A stretch of DNA of 64,000 nucleotides, taken from Aphanomyces cochlioides. Its lineage: Eukaryota > Oomycota > Saprolegniomycetes > Saprolegniales > Verrucalvaceae. Made by a program: the position numbers and the translations under genes. The stretch spans positions 280,576-344,575 of the forward strand of contig JAHQRK010000040.1 of the NCBI GenBank assembly GCA_019828595.1. The letters run 5' to 3'. The notes beneath the pieces were generated by a model. It was not told the DNA's origin. It worked only from the letters and a program-made list of their open reading frames with translations, and ran no database searches. The number at the start of each line of letters is the position of its first letter. Within the stretch, counting starts at the first letter, position 1. This document shows positions 30,727 through 41,082 of this stretch, in pieces.

Positions 30727-32679
30727 TCTATTACTTAAGGCTCTAACGCAACACGTAAGTACGAGACTAAGTACGAGAGTAATTTTTACATACAAACGTC
30801 AAGTCAACAAATGAGCAATTTTATATACTTTATCCAAGTACAAAATGAGCAATTTTACATACAAACGCCAAGTCAAAAAAAGAGTAATTTTTACATACAA
30901 ACGCCAAGTCAAAAAAAGAGTAATTTGAGACAAGTTCGTTCATGCACCCATGATGCTGGACGTGGCAGTTGTCGATAATATTAATAATCATTCCACATAC
31001 AAAATGAAAATATTGTCCTACTATTTAAAATCATACCTGCCAAAGACGATTGAATGGCAGTTGGGTTTTTCTGGGACGATGCAAGGTGAGATGCATGTCT
31101 TAGGATAGCTTCACTCGGGCAGAAAAGGCCGCTGAATAAGCGGTCAACACACTGTGCAGTAGGGTGACGAGCCCTTTCTGCCACTTTAAGCCATACCCTG
31201 GCCAGAGGCTTGGACTCCGAAAGGCGAATTCCGACGCGATATGCGAATGTTACGAAGTAGGGCCTTTTTGGCTCGAAATACCGGACATTTTCATAGAGCA
31301 GCCAGGGACAGCTAAAACGTGTGTTTTTACTGTATTTTCATATTGACTTTGGACGAGTAAATCCTCTCCCCATAGTTCAACTTTTTACAGTAAGGGGACA
31401 ATGTGTAACATTGGTTACCACTATTGCAACTGATGGTGCTACTTTTTTTACGGAGTACCACTGTTGATAGTGGGCCTACGGCGAGTAGATTGAAACACTT
31501 CAGGGGTGTTTCATGATACTTAGCAGGTGTATTACCCAGTATCAAAGTTTCAACTCATTGGATGTACGAGTTCAATACGCGATATTAAACAATGTGATGT
31601 TTAATAAATACCGCGAATTCTGTACGATTTATGAAAGAAATGAGTAGTATTTTCTGGCAAACCACATTATGTTAAGCTTAAGTGGCGGGACACATATCCA
31701 CAGTATTTTTACGATCCAATCACATTATCATTTTTGTGTTGATGTTTTTGTATGAACATTTGTCTGACGCAGTTTTCTACGTAGAAAATAACAACTACTC
31801 GGCCTCTAAGAAAGGCAAAGGCAATTGCAGTCATGACAATGACAATCAAGGCCATGCGATCGATAACTCCGAACCTGGAAAGCAAGCAGAGCGGAATGAA
31901 GTGCATACTACTGAACAAGAGTCTGCATCAACTGGAGCTAATGGCTGGGCTGTGGATGACGATGCCTTGAATCAGGGCAATATTAACGACGAGGCGGCTA
32001 TGAGAAAGGCCAACAAGGCGGAGTACAACAAACGTGCTCGCGAAAAGAAGCGGCAAGCTCTCCTAAAGGCGGAGTACAACAATCGTGGTCGCGAAAAGAA
32101 ACGGCATGCTATCGTGCATGAAGTCGACGAAGAGGTGGCGATGGAAAACTCCAAAAAGGCGCAGTACAACAATCGTGCTCGCGAAAAGAAACGGCAAGCT
32201 CTCCTGGAAGAGGTCGACAAATCCAAAAAGGCGGAGTACAACAATTGTGCTCAGGAGCAAGAAGATCGCGAGCGCAGAGTTGGCAATCGAAGGATCTATG
32301 CTGCACAACAAAACAGGGAAACTATGGAGGCCAATTCGAAGTAAAATAAGAAAGACGTGAATAAGGAGTGCGAAGTAAATGCCGTCTCCTTAGTTTCAAA
32401 ATAATATGATCTCTGATTGGATAATTTATTTTTCTTTCTGTACGAGTCGACGGTTTTGTGGTCAGGACATGATTTATCTCCTGACGAAAAATAATATTCG
32501 TCAGTCAACAGTAGCCAATCAGAATGCTCGGCGTTAACTTATTTTTTTACTTCGAACTGGGCCTGAATCAAATTCAAAATTCATAGTATGGCTTCAAACA
32601 TTTCATGTGTGTGATAAAATCTTTGTTATTTCCAAAGCAAAACGCTCCACCCAGGGGCGTAGCCCTGGCCTCACCCTAG
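30727..32679 (+). mobile_element. Helitron short unit R6
   Basis: 1,953 bp; combines the R4 variant (ACTACTGAAC) with CTCCTGGAAG, which is shared with R8. Confidence 0.9.
31742..32344 (+). CDS. Truncated Helitron repeat protein (200 aa), unit R6
   Basis: As at 21977-22579, but ALLEEVDKS replaces ALPEEVDKS (Pro to Leu). The same change is in R8, and the long form also has Leu at this place. Confidence 0.7.
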   Translation: MFLYEHLSDAVFYVENNNYSASKKGKGNCSHDNDNQGHAIDNSEPGKQAERNEVHTTEQESASTGANGWAVDDDALNQGNINDEAAMRKANKAEYNKRAREKKRQALLKAEYNNRGREKKRHAIVHEVDEEVAMENSKKAQYNNRAREKKRQALLEEVDKSKKAEYNNCAQEQEDRERRVGNRRIYAAQQNRETMEANSK

Positions 32680-34633
32680 TCTATTACTTAAGGCTCTAAC
32701 GCAACACGTAAGTACGAGACTAAGTACGAGAGTAATTTTTACATACAAACGTCAAGTCAACAAATGAGCAATTTTATATACTTTATCCAAGTACAAAATG
32801 AGCAATTTTACATACAAACGCCAAGTAAAAAAAAAGAGTAATTTTTACATACAAACGCCAAGTCAAAAAAAGAGTAATTTGAGACAAGTTCGTTCATGCA
32901 CCCATGATGCTGGACGTGGCAGTTGTCGATAATATTAATAATCATTCCACATACAAAATGAAAATATTGTCCTACTATTTAAAATCATACCTGCCAAAGA
33001 CGATTGAATGGCAGTTGGGTTTTTCTGGGACGATGCAAGGTGAGATGCATGTCTTAGGATAGCTTCACTCGGGCAGAAAAGGCCGCTGAATAAGCGGTCA
33101 ACACACTGTGCAGTAGGGTGACGAGCCCTTTCTGCCACTTTAAGCCATACCCTGGCCAGAGGCTTGGACTCCGAAAGGCGAATTCCGACGCGATATGCGA
33201 ATGTTACGAAGTAGGGCCTTTTTGGCTCGAAATACCGGACATTTTCATAGAGCAGCCAGGGACAGCTAAAACGTGTGTTTTTACTGTATTTTCATATTGA
33301 CTTTGGACGAGTAAATCCTCTCCCCATAGTTCAACTTTTTACAGTAAGGGGACAATGTGTAACGTTGGTTACCACTATTGCAACTGATGGTGCTACTTTT
33401 TTTACGGAGTACCACTGTTGATAGTGGGCCTACGGCGAGTAGATTGAAACACTTCAGGGGTGTTTCATGATACTTAGCAGGTGTATTACCCAGTATCAAA
33501 GTTTCAACTCATTGGATGTACGAGTTCAATACGCGATATTAAACAATGTGATGTTTAATAAATACCGCGAATTCTGTACGATTTATGAAAGAAATGAGTA
33601 GTATTTTCTGGCAAACCACATTATGTTAAGCTTAAGTGGCGGGACACATATCCACAGTATTTTTACGATCCAATCACATTATCATTTTTGTGTTGATGTT
33701 TTTGTATGAACATTTGTCTGACGCAGTTTTCTACGTAGAAAATAACAACTACTCGGCCTCTAAGAAAGGCAAAGGCAATTGCAGTCATGACAATGACAAT
33801 CAAGGCCATGCGATCGATAACTCCGAACCTGGAAAGCAAGCAGAGCGGAATGAAGTGCATACTACCGAACAAGAGTCTGCATCAACTGGAGCTAATGGCT
33901 GGGCTGTGGATGACGATGCCTTGAATCAGGGCAATATTAACGACGAGGCGGCTATGAGAAAGGCCAACAAGGCGGAGTACAACAAACGTGCTCGCGAAAA
34001 GAAGCGGCAAGCTCTCCTAAAGGCGGAGTACAACAATCGTGGTCGCGAAAAGAAACGGCATGCTATCGTGCATGAAGTCGACGAAGAGGTGGCGATGGAA
34101 AACTCCAAAAAGGCGCAGTACAACAATCGTGCTCGCGAAAAGAAACGGCAAGCTCTCCCGGAAGAGGTCGACAAATCCAAAAAGGCGGAGTACAACAATT
34201 GTGCTCAGGAGCAAGAAGATCGCGAGCGCAGAGTTGGCAATCGAAGGATCTATGCTGCACAACAAAACAGGGAAACTATGGAGGCCAATTCGAAGTAAAA
34301 TAAGAAAGACGTGAATAAGGAGTGCGAAGTAAATGCCGTCTCCTTAGTTTCAAAATAATATGATCTCTGATTGGATAATTTATTTTTCTTTCTGTACGAG
34401 TCGACGGTTTTGTGGTCAGGACATGATTTATCTCCTGACGAAAAATAATATTCGTCAGTCAACAGTAGCCAATCAGAATGCTCGGCGTTAACTTATTTTT
34501 TTACTTCGAACTGGGCCTGAATCAAATTCAAAATTCATAGTATGGCTTCAAACGTTTCATGTGTGTGATAAAATCTTTGTTATTTCCAAAGCAAAACGCT
34601 CCACCCAGGGGCGTAGCCCTGGCCTCACCCTAG
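32680..34633 (+). mobile_element. Helitron short unit R7
   Basis: 1,954 bp, one extra A in the AAGTAAAAAAAAAGAG run near 32826; AACGTTGG at 33362 is shared with R8. Confidence 0.9.
33696..34298 (+). CDS. Truncated Helitron repeat protein (200 aa), unit R7
   Basis: Protein identical to the ORF at 21977-22579. Confidence 0.7.
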   Translation: MFLYEHLSDAVFYVENNNYSASKKGKGNCSHDNDNQGHAIDNSEPGKQAERNEVHTTEQESASTGANGWAVDDDALNQGNINDEAAMRKANKAEYNKRAREKKRQALLKAEYNNRGREKKRHAIVHEVDEEVAMENSKKAQYNNRAREKKRQALPEEVDKSKKAEYNNCAQEQEDRERRVGNRRIYAAQQNRETMEANSK

Positions 34634-36586
34634 TCTATTACTTAAGGCTCTAACGCAACACGTAAGTACGAGACTAAGTACGAGAGTAATTTTTACATAC
34701 AAACGTCAAGTCAACAAATGAGCAATTTTATATACTTTATCCAAGTACAAAATGAGCAATTTTACATACAAACGCCAAGTAAAAAAAAGAGTAATTTTTA
34801 CATACAAACGCCAAGTCAAAAAAAGAGTAATTTGAGACAAGTTCGTTCATGCACCCATGATGCTGGACGTGGCAGTTGTCGATAATATTAATAATCATTC
34901 CACATACAAAATGAAAATATTGTCCTACTATTTAAAATCATACCTGCCAAAGACGATTGAATGGCAGTTGGGTTTTTCTGGGACGATGCAAAGTGAGATG
35001 CATGTCTTAGGATAGCTTCACTCGGGCAGAAAAGGCCGCTGAATAAGCGGTCAACACACTGTGCAGTAGGGTGACGAGCCCTTTCTGCCACTTTAAGCCA
35101 TACCCTGGCCAGAGGCTTGGACTCCGAAAGGCGAATTCCGACGCGATATGCGAATGTTACGAAGTAGGGCCTTTTTGGCTCGAAATACCGGACATTTTCA
35201 TAGAGCAGCCAGGGACAGCTAAAACGTGTGTTTTTACTGTATTTTCATATTGACTTTGGACGAGTAAATCCTCTCCCCATAGTTCAACTTTTTACAGTAA
35301 GGGGACAATGTGTAACGTTGGTTACCACTATTGCAACTGATGGTGCTACTTTTTTTACGGAGTACCACTGTTGATAGTGGGCCTACGGCGAGTAGATTGA
35401 AACACTTCAGGGGTGTTTCATGATACTTAGCAGGTGTATTACCCAGTATCAAAGTTTCAACTCATTGGATGTACGAGTTCAATACGCGATATTAAACAAT
35501 GTGATGTTTAATAAATACCGCGAATTCTGTACGATTTATGAAAGAAATGAGTAGTATTTTCTGGCAAACCACATTATGTTAAGCTTAAGTGGCGGGACAC
35601 ATATCCACAGTATTTTTACGATCCAATCACATTATCATTTTTGTGTTGATGTTTTTGTATGAACATTTGTCTGACGCAGTTTTCTACGTAGAAAATAACA
35701 ACTACTCGGCCTCTAAGAAAGGCAAAGGCAATTGCAGTCATGACAATGACAATCAAGGCCATGCGATCGATAACTCCGAACCTGGAAAGCAAGCAGAGCG
35801 GAATGAAGTGCATACTACCGAACAAGAGTCTGCATCAACTGGAGCTAATGGCTGGGCTGTGGATGACGATGCCTTGAATCAGGGCAATATTAACGACGAG
35901 GCGGCTATGAGAAAGGCCAACAAGGCGGAGTACAACAAACGTGCTCGTGAAAAGAAACGGCAAGCTCTCCTAAAGGCGGAGTACAACAATCGTGGTCGCG
36001 AAAAGAAACGGCATGCTATCGTGCATGAAGTCGACGAAGAGGTGGCGATGGAAAACTCCAAAAAGGCGCAGTACAACAATCGTGCTCGCGAAAAGAAACG
36101 GCAAGCTCTCCTGGAAGAGGTCGACAAATCCAAAAAGGCGGAGTACAACAATTGTGCTCAGGAGCAAGAAGATCGCGAGCGCAGAGTTGGCAATCGAAGG
36201 ATCTATGCTGCACAACAAAACAGGGAAACTATGGAGGCCAATTCGAAGTAAAACAAGAAAGACGTGAATAAGGAGTGCGAAGTAAATGCCGTCTCCTTAG
36301 TTTCAAAATAATATGATCTCTGATTGGATAATTTATTTTTCTTTCTGTACGAGTCGACGGTTTTGTGGTCAGGACATGATTTATCTCCTGACGAAAAATA
36401 ATATTCGTCAGTCAACAGTAGCCAATCAGAATGCTCGGCGTTAACTTATTTTTTTACTTCGAACTGGGCCTGAATCAAATTCAAAATTCATAGTATGGCT
36501 TCAAACGTTTCATGTGTGTGATAAAATCTTTGTTATTTCCAAAGCAAAACGCTCCACCCAGGGGCGTAGCCCTGGCCTCACCCTAG
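34634..36586 (+). mobile_element. Helitron short unit R8
   Basis: 1,953 bp; shares AACGTTGG with R7, CTCCTGGAAG with R6, and CGTGAAAAGAAACGG with the long unit R9. Confidence 0.9.
35649..36251 (+). CDS. Truncated Helitron repeat protein (200 aa), unit R8
   Basis: As at 21977-22579 with the Pro-to-Leu change also seen in R6. It sits next to the long unit and shares synonymous changes with it, suggesting exchange between neighbours. Confidence 0.7.
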   Translation: MFLYEHLSDAVFYVENNNYSASKKGKGNCSHDNDNQGHAIDNSEPGKQAERNEVHTTEQESASTGANGWAVDDDALNQGNINDEAAMRKANKAEYNKRAREKKRQALLKAEYNNRGREKKRHAIVHEVDEEVAMENSKKAQYNNRAREKKRQALLEEVDKSKKAEYNNCAQEQEDRERRVGNRRIYAAQQNRETMEANSK

Positions 36587-37601
36587 TCTATTACTTAAGG
36601 CTCTAACGCAACACGTAAGTACGAGACTAAGTACGAGAGTAATTTTTACATACAAACGTCAAGTCAACAAATGAGCAATTTTATATACTTTATCCAAGTA
36701 CAAAATGAGCAATTTTACATACAAACGCCAAGTAAAAAAAAGAGTAATTTTTACATACAAACGCCAAGTCAAAAAAAGAGTAATTTGAGACAAGTTCGTT
36801 CATGCACCCATGATGCTGGACGTGGCAGTTGTCGATAATATTAATAATCATTCCACATACAAAATGAAAATATTGTCCTACTATTTAAAATCATACCTGC
36901 CAAAGACGATTGAATGGCAGTTGGGTTTTTCTGGGACGATGCAAGGTGAGATGCATGTCTTAGGATAGCTTCACTCGGGCAGAAAAGGCCGCTGAATAAG
37001 CGGTCAACACACTGTGCAGTAGGGTGACGAGCCCTTTCTGCCACTTTAAGCCATACCCTGGCCAGAGGCTTGGACTCCGAAAGGCGAATTCCGACGCGAT
37101 ATGCGAATGTTACGAAGTAGGGCCTTTTTGGCTCGAAATACCGGACATTTTCATAGAGCAGCCAGGGACAGCTAAAACGTGTGTTTTTACTGTATTTTCA
37201 TATTGACTTTGGACGAGTAAATCCTCTCCCCATAGTTCAACTTTTTACAGTAAGGGGACAATGTGTAACATTGGTTACCACTATTGCAACTGATGGTGCT
37301 ACTTTTTTTACGGAGTACCACTGTTGATAGTGGGCCTACGGCGAGTAGATTGAAACACTTCAGGGGTGTTTCATGATACTTAGCAGGTGTATTACCCAGT
37401 ATCAAAGTTTCAACTCATTGGATGTACGAGTTCAATACGCGATATTAAACAATGTGATGTTTAATAAATACCGCGAATTCTGTACGATTTATGAAAGAAA
37501 TGAGTAGTATTTTCTGGCAAACCACATTATGTTAAGCTTAAGTGGCGGGACACATATCCACAGTATTTTTACGATCCAATCACATTATCATTTTTGTGTT
37601 G

Positions 37602-38987
37602 ATGTTTTTGTATGAACATTTGTCTGACGCAGTTTTCTACGTAGAAAATAACAACTACTCGGCCTCTAAGAAAGGCAAAGGCAATTGCAGTCATGACAAT
37701 GACAATCAAGGCCATGCGATCGATAACTCCGAACCTGGAAAGCAAGCAGAGCGGAATGAAGTGCATACTACCGAACAAGAGTCTGCATCAACTGGAGCTA
37801 ATGGCTGGGCTGTGGATGACGATGCCTTGAATCAGGGCAATATTAACGACGAGGCGGCTATGAGAAAGGCCAACAAGGCGGAGTACAACAAACGTGCTCG
37901 TGAAAAGAAACGGCAAGCTCTCCTAAAGGCGGAGTACAACAATCGTGGTCGCGAAAAGAAACGGCATGCTATCGTGCATGAAGTCGACGAAGAGGTGGCG
38001 ATGGAAAACTCCAAAAAGGCGCAGTACAACAATCGTGCTCGCGAAAAGAAACGGCAAGCTCTCCTGGATGAAGTCGACGAAGAGGTGGGAATGGAAAAAT
38101 CTAAAAAGGCGGAGTACAACAATCATGCTCGCGAAAAGAAACGGCATGCTATCGTGGAAGACTTCGACAAAGAGGTGGCCATGAAAAGATCCAAGAAGGC
38201 GGAGTACAACAATCGTGCTCGCGAAAAAAAGCACAACACTGAGGTTGCGAATCAAGGGCGGGGTGCCATCATTTTGCACCATACGGACATGGATAAGAGC
38301 GACGAAGAGGAAACCAACGAGGGAGAAGACGGAATCCATTATCACGCTCAAAGTGACCATCATCTCAATATTCTGGCAGCTCAGGAGCAAGAAGATCGCG
38401 AGCGCACAGTTGACAATCGAAGGATCTATGCTGCGCTACAACCTAACCGTATGAATGAAGGAGGTGAAGAAGAAACCAAGGAAGAAGATATTTCCGATGG
38501 AAATGTGGATTGCAACACTGACAATCAATTACTTGCCTTGGCAAATGCTGATCCTCCGCTAAACGTGGATGTGGATTTGATTGATGTACCTCCTCGCGAG
38601 CAAGGATTAAGTCTCCGGAATAAACCCAAGGGTCGCCCGAAGAAGAAGAGTGGTCACAACAGTGCACGCGTCAGTTTCGATGACTTCGATGAATCATTGG
38701 TGCCTATTCATACTATTGAGCAGCGTTCGATTTGCCGCCATTGCGAAGCGAAGATTTGGCCAGGCGAAGAAAAGGACTGCTGCGGTGGAGGCTCTCGAGT
38801 GCTGCCTGTTGCTACCTGGCCTGACACACCCGAGAATACATTGCTTTGTTCAAAACCAGAGGGTTTGTCAATAACACTCGCCGGTACAACGCCCTCTTTG
38901 CCTTTACATCTATTGGTACCCAAGAAATTATTCACGGCAACGGTGGGCCGAGATCTTATACAATCCAAGGCGATTTGCATCATTTAA
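37602..38987 (+). CDS. Helitron N-terminal repeat protein, long form (R9)
   Basis: Same 461-codon ORF as at 13418-14803 (the other long copy): five basic KKAEYNNRAREKKR modules, an acidic middle, an AT-hook-like GRPKKKSG patch, and CRHCEAKIW…CCGGG just before the frame break to Rep. The two long copies look identical over this ORF even though they lie in separate arrays and opposite orientations. Confidence 0.75.
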   Translation: MFLYEHLSDAVFYVENNNYSASKKGKGNCSHDNDNQGHAIDNSEPGKQAERNEVHTTEQESASTGANGWAVDDDALNQGNINDEAAMRKANKAEYNKRAREKKRQALLKAEYNNRGREKKRHAIVHEVDEEVAMENSKKAQYNNRAREKKRQALLDEVDEEVGMEKSKKAEYNNHAREKKRHAIVEDFDKEVAMKRSKKAEYNNRAREKKHNTEVANQGRGAIILHHTDMDKSDEEETNEGEDGIHYHAQSDHHLNILAAQEQEDRERTVDNRRIYAALQPNRMNEGGEEETKEEDISDGNVDCNTDNQLLALANADPPLNVDVDLIDVPPREQGLSLRNKPKGRPKKKSGHNSARVSFDDFDESLVPIHTIEQRSICRHCEAKIWPGEEKDCCGGGSRVLPVATWPDTPENTLLCSKPEGLSITLAGTTPSLPLHLLVPKKLFTATVGRDLIQSKAICII

Positions 38988-39737
38988 TTGGACCACTGTT
39001 GCCTGCGGACGAAGAACAAGCCAGTTACGCCCAGATCTACATTACGAATCCTGAAACGCAAGCAAGCATACGACGAAGAATGCTTGGGGAAATCTTAATG
39101 TGTCAACTGTGACGAAAATCCAGCGTCTACTACTACAGCACAACGCGTTCACCCAGCTGTACAAGCATGCGAAGGATATTCCAAAGGATGACGACATGAG
39201 ATTAGTGCTCACTGCTCAGCCTCGAAGCAACAGCCGAACGCATAACCTTCCTACGTGTTCTGAAATCGCTGTTCTTTTTTCAGAAACGTCCAAGTCAGGG
39301 CGTCATATCTTACTGCATGGTATTGATGGCCCCGTACTCAGCGAAGTTCAGCGAAACTATCACGTTGGTAAACATGTGCGTTTGGATCGACAACCTGGGG
39401 AACAACGCTTATTTCGCATTAAGGAATTTCATTCGGCATATGACCCGCTTCAATACCCTTTGCTCTTTCCCACTGGGACTTTGGGGTGGTCGTTTGACAA
39501 CAAGAGCGGTCGCAATCATGAAAACGTGAGTTTGAACGATTATGCTCGGTACCATTTGTACGAGCGCGGTGCATTTTCTCCATTACATGCCAGCGGACCT
39601 CTATTTCAAGTGTTTGCAGTCGACAATTTTGCAAAGGTGGAAAACCAAAGGCTTCGATATATTCGTGACCAAACCAACAACCTGCGCAGCGACACGTACC
39701 GCGCACTTCATGACGCTGTTTCGGATGATGTGGACCA
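38846..39737 (+). pseudogene. Helitron Rep, first half (R9)
   Basis: Continues from the repeat ORF in another frame (same break as in L1), from FKTRGFVNNTRRYNALFAF to HDAVSDDVD. A second break near 39085 comes from a four-G run where L1 has five G. The HUH and Tyr motifs are not in this half; they lie at 19539-20511. The last codons of the open frame (to 39816) belong to the displaced 5' end of L3. Confidence 0.8.
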
Positions 39738-39920
39738 CTTGGCTTTTGTATGTAAAAATTGCTCATTTTGTACTTGGATAAAGTATATAAAAATTGCTCA
39801 TTTTGTACTTGGATAAAGTATGTAAAAATTGCTCATTTCTTGACTTGACGTTTGTAAGTGAAAATTACTCTCGTACTTAGTCTCGTACTTACGTGTTGCG
39901 TTAGAGCCTTAAGTAATAGA
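39736..39920 (-). mobile_element. Displaced 5' end of Helitron unit L3
   Basis: Read on the minus strand this starts TCTATTACTTAAGG at 39920 and matches the first ~185 bp of L2. It includes the L2-type pair of GTACTTGGATAAAG sub-repeats. It continues exactly what L3 lacks at 19541. Confidence 0.8.
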
Positions 39921-39934
39921 AGCCTTAAGTAATA

Positions 39935-40294
39935 CAGTCATGGCTCGATTTAGTGAACCCTTCAACAATATAAAATATTACAGTTATCGTGTTTCACACG
40001 GGTAATGATTATAAAAGGTAATTTCTACTACCATCGTAGTGCCCATCGAAATGAGCCGTGAAGTTCACAACAACATCCAAAGCATTCAGTGAATTATTCA
40101 TGACATCAACCAACAACCGCCAAATCTCAGTACCGTTTGGGTCATCTGCAATTCCCTTCGTGTGGCCATCGACGTCTGTGGTGTTCAAACGACTCGAATA
40201 AACTCTATATTATTATAACTTGTTGCATCTGATTGTATATTAATTTTAAAAGTATATTCATTTTCAGTGGGTTCACTAAATCGAGCCATGACTG
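39935..40294. mobile_element. Pogo/Tigger-like MITE with perfect 26-bp TIRs
   Basis: Terminal inverted repeats of 26 identical bases (39935-39960 and 40269-40294, starting CAGTCATGGCTCG) are flanked by TA on both sides, the Tc1/mariner/pogo target duplication. The 360-bp body holds a minus-strand open stretch (about 40013-40190, with DVDGHTKGIADDPNG) that may be a transposase remnant. It is inserted in a Helitron 5'-end fragment, so it is younger than that. Confidence 0.85.
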
Positions 40295-40296
40295 TA

Positions 40297-40411
40297 GATA
40301 AAAATTGCTCATTTGTTGACTTGACGTTTGTATGTGAAAATTACTCTCGTACTTAGTCTCGTACTTACGTGTTGCGTTAGAGCCTTAAGTAATAGAAGCC
40401 TTAAGTAATAG
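40297..40411 (-). mobile_element. Helitron 5'-end fragment
   Basis: A further ~100-bp copy of the Helitron 5' terminus, with AGCCTTAAGTAATAGA repeated twice at its outer end. It abuts the palindrome at 40412. Before the MITE inserted it was contiguous with 39921-39934. Confidence 0.7.
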
Positions 40412-41082
40412 ATTCACATCCACTAGCGGCAAATTCGAGCATGGCAAGTCAATGAGATAATGTTTGATTAAAGATTTATCACCAAGGACATTTCGCATTC
40501 GTCATCTCACATTTGACATTCTCATTGCGCCATCAAAGCTGGCTCAGATTCGTTTGGTATGACCACACATTGGCCGCGACTTTTTTATCATGACGCAATC
40601 TTGTCCTAAATCTATTTCTATTTAGTCGGTTGCGGATGCGTTGTCAAGACGAGGAATGCAGTGTCAACTCGGTCGTGTATATACTTGTAATTTACTGAAT
40701 GCCAGCTTAGGTTGAGTTTACAAACAACACATTTAGTCTTCAACGAACATTAAAGACATATGCAACAAGTTTCCACTGCTGATAGCCATATTTTGATGTT
40801 CGAATCGCGAAACAGGTGCGAAGCCGCCAGTGGCTAGAATGACCATGATGAGGGAGATCGATTCATTGCTTCCTGGGACTCGAACAACTTTCCATTATAA
40901 TCGATGTTTCTTCAAACTTTAGGAAGCGAAACGATATTTTAGAATTACTGCGGGCCTCGTTTCGTGAACAGCTTTATGTCTGTCAACCAATTATTCGTGT
41001 TGAAAGTTATGGCAGGAAGCTCGTTTTGCGTACTTTACAAAGCAATAAAAATGTTGTTTCCATGCCAAGTGCCCGCTTGGAG

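Larger units (their letters stand above)
19539..39737 (+). mobile_element. Circularly permuted Helitron concatemer (one long + eight short units)
   Basis: The block starts in mid-gene (GACCTCAGAAGC…) and ends in mid-gene (…GATGATGTGGACC). Joining its two ends recreates the uninterrupted sequence seen in L1 around 12670. Between the ends lie, in order: the second half of a long unit with its 3' end, eight 1,953/1,954-bp short units, and the 5' half of the long unit. All are head to tail and in plus orientation. The target is the 5' leader of unit L3, which continues at 39736. Overlaps at the joints are only 2-4 bases (GAC/ACC). Confidence 0.8.
36587..39737 (+). mobile_element. 5' half of the long Helitron unit (R9)
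   Basis: Starts with TCTATTACTT directly after the CTAG of R8. Leader, long repeat ORF and first half of Rep follow, up to GATGATGTGGACC. Its second half is at 19539-20961. Together they make a ~4.57-kb unit with HUH nuclease but no helicase. Confidence 0.85.

Noticed and set aside
15819..36586. A CRISPR-like or centromeric satellite array
   Set aside because: The units are ~1.95 kb, contain an ORF and have canonical Helitron 5' and 3' termini at every joint, so they are transposon concatemers and not a CRISPR array or a simple satellite.
19459..39920. Simple inversion of part of one Helitron array
   Set aside because: An inversion would place leader sequence at the right breakpoint. Instead, gene sequence is there, and the two ends of the block complete each other.
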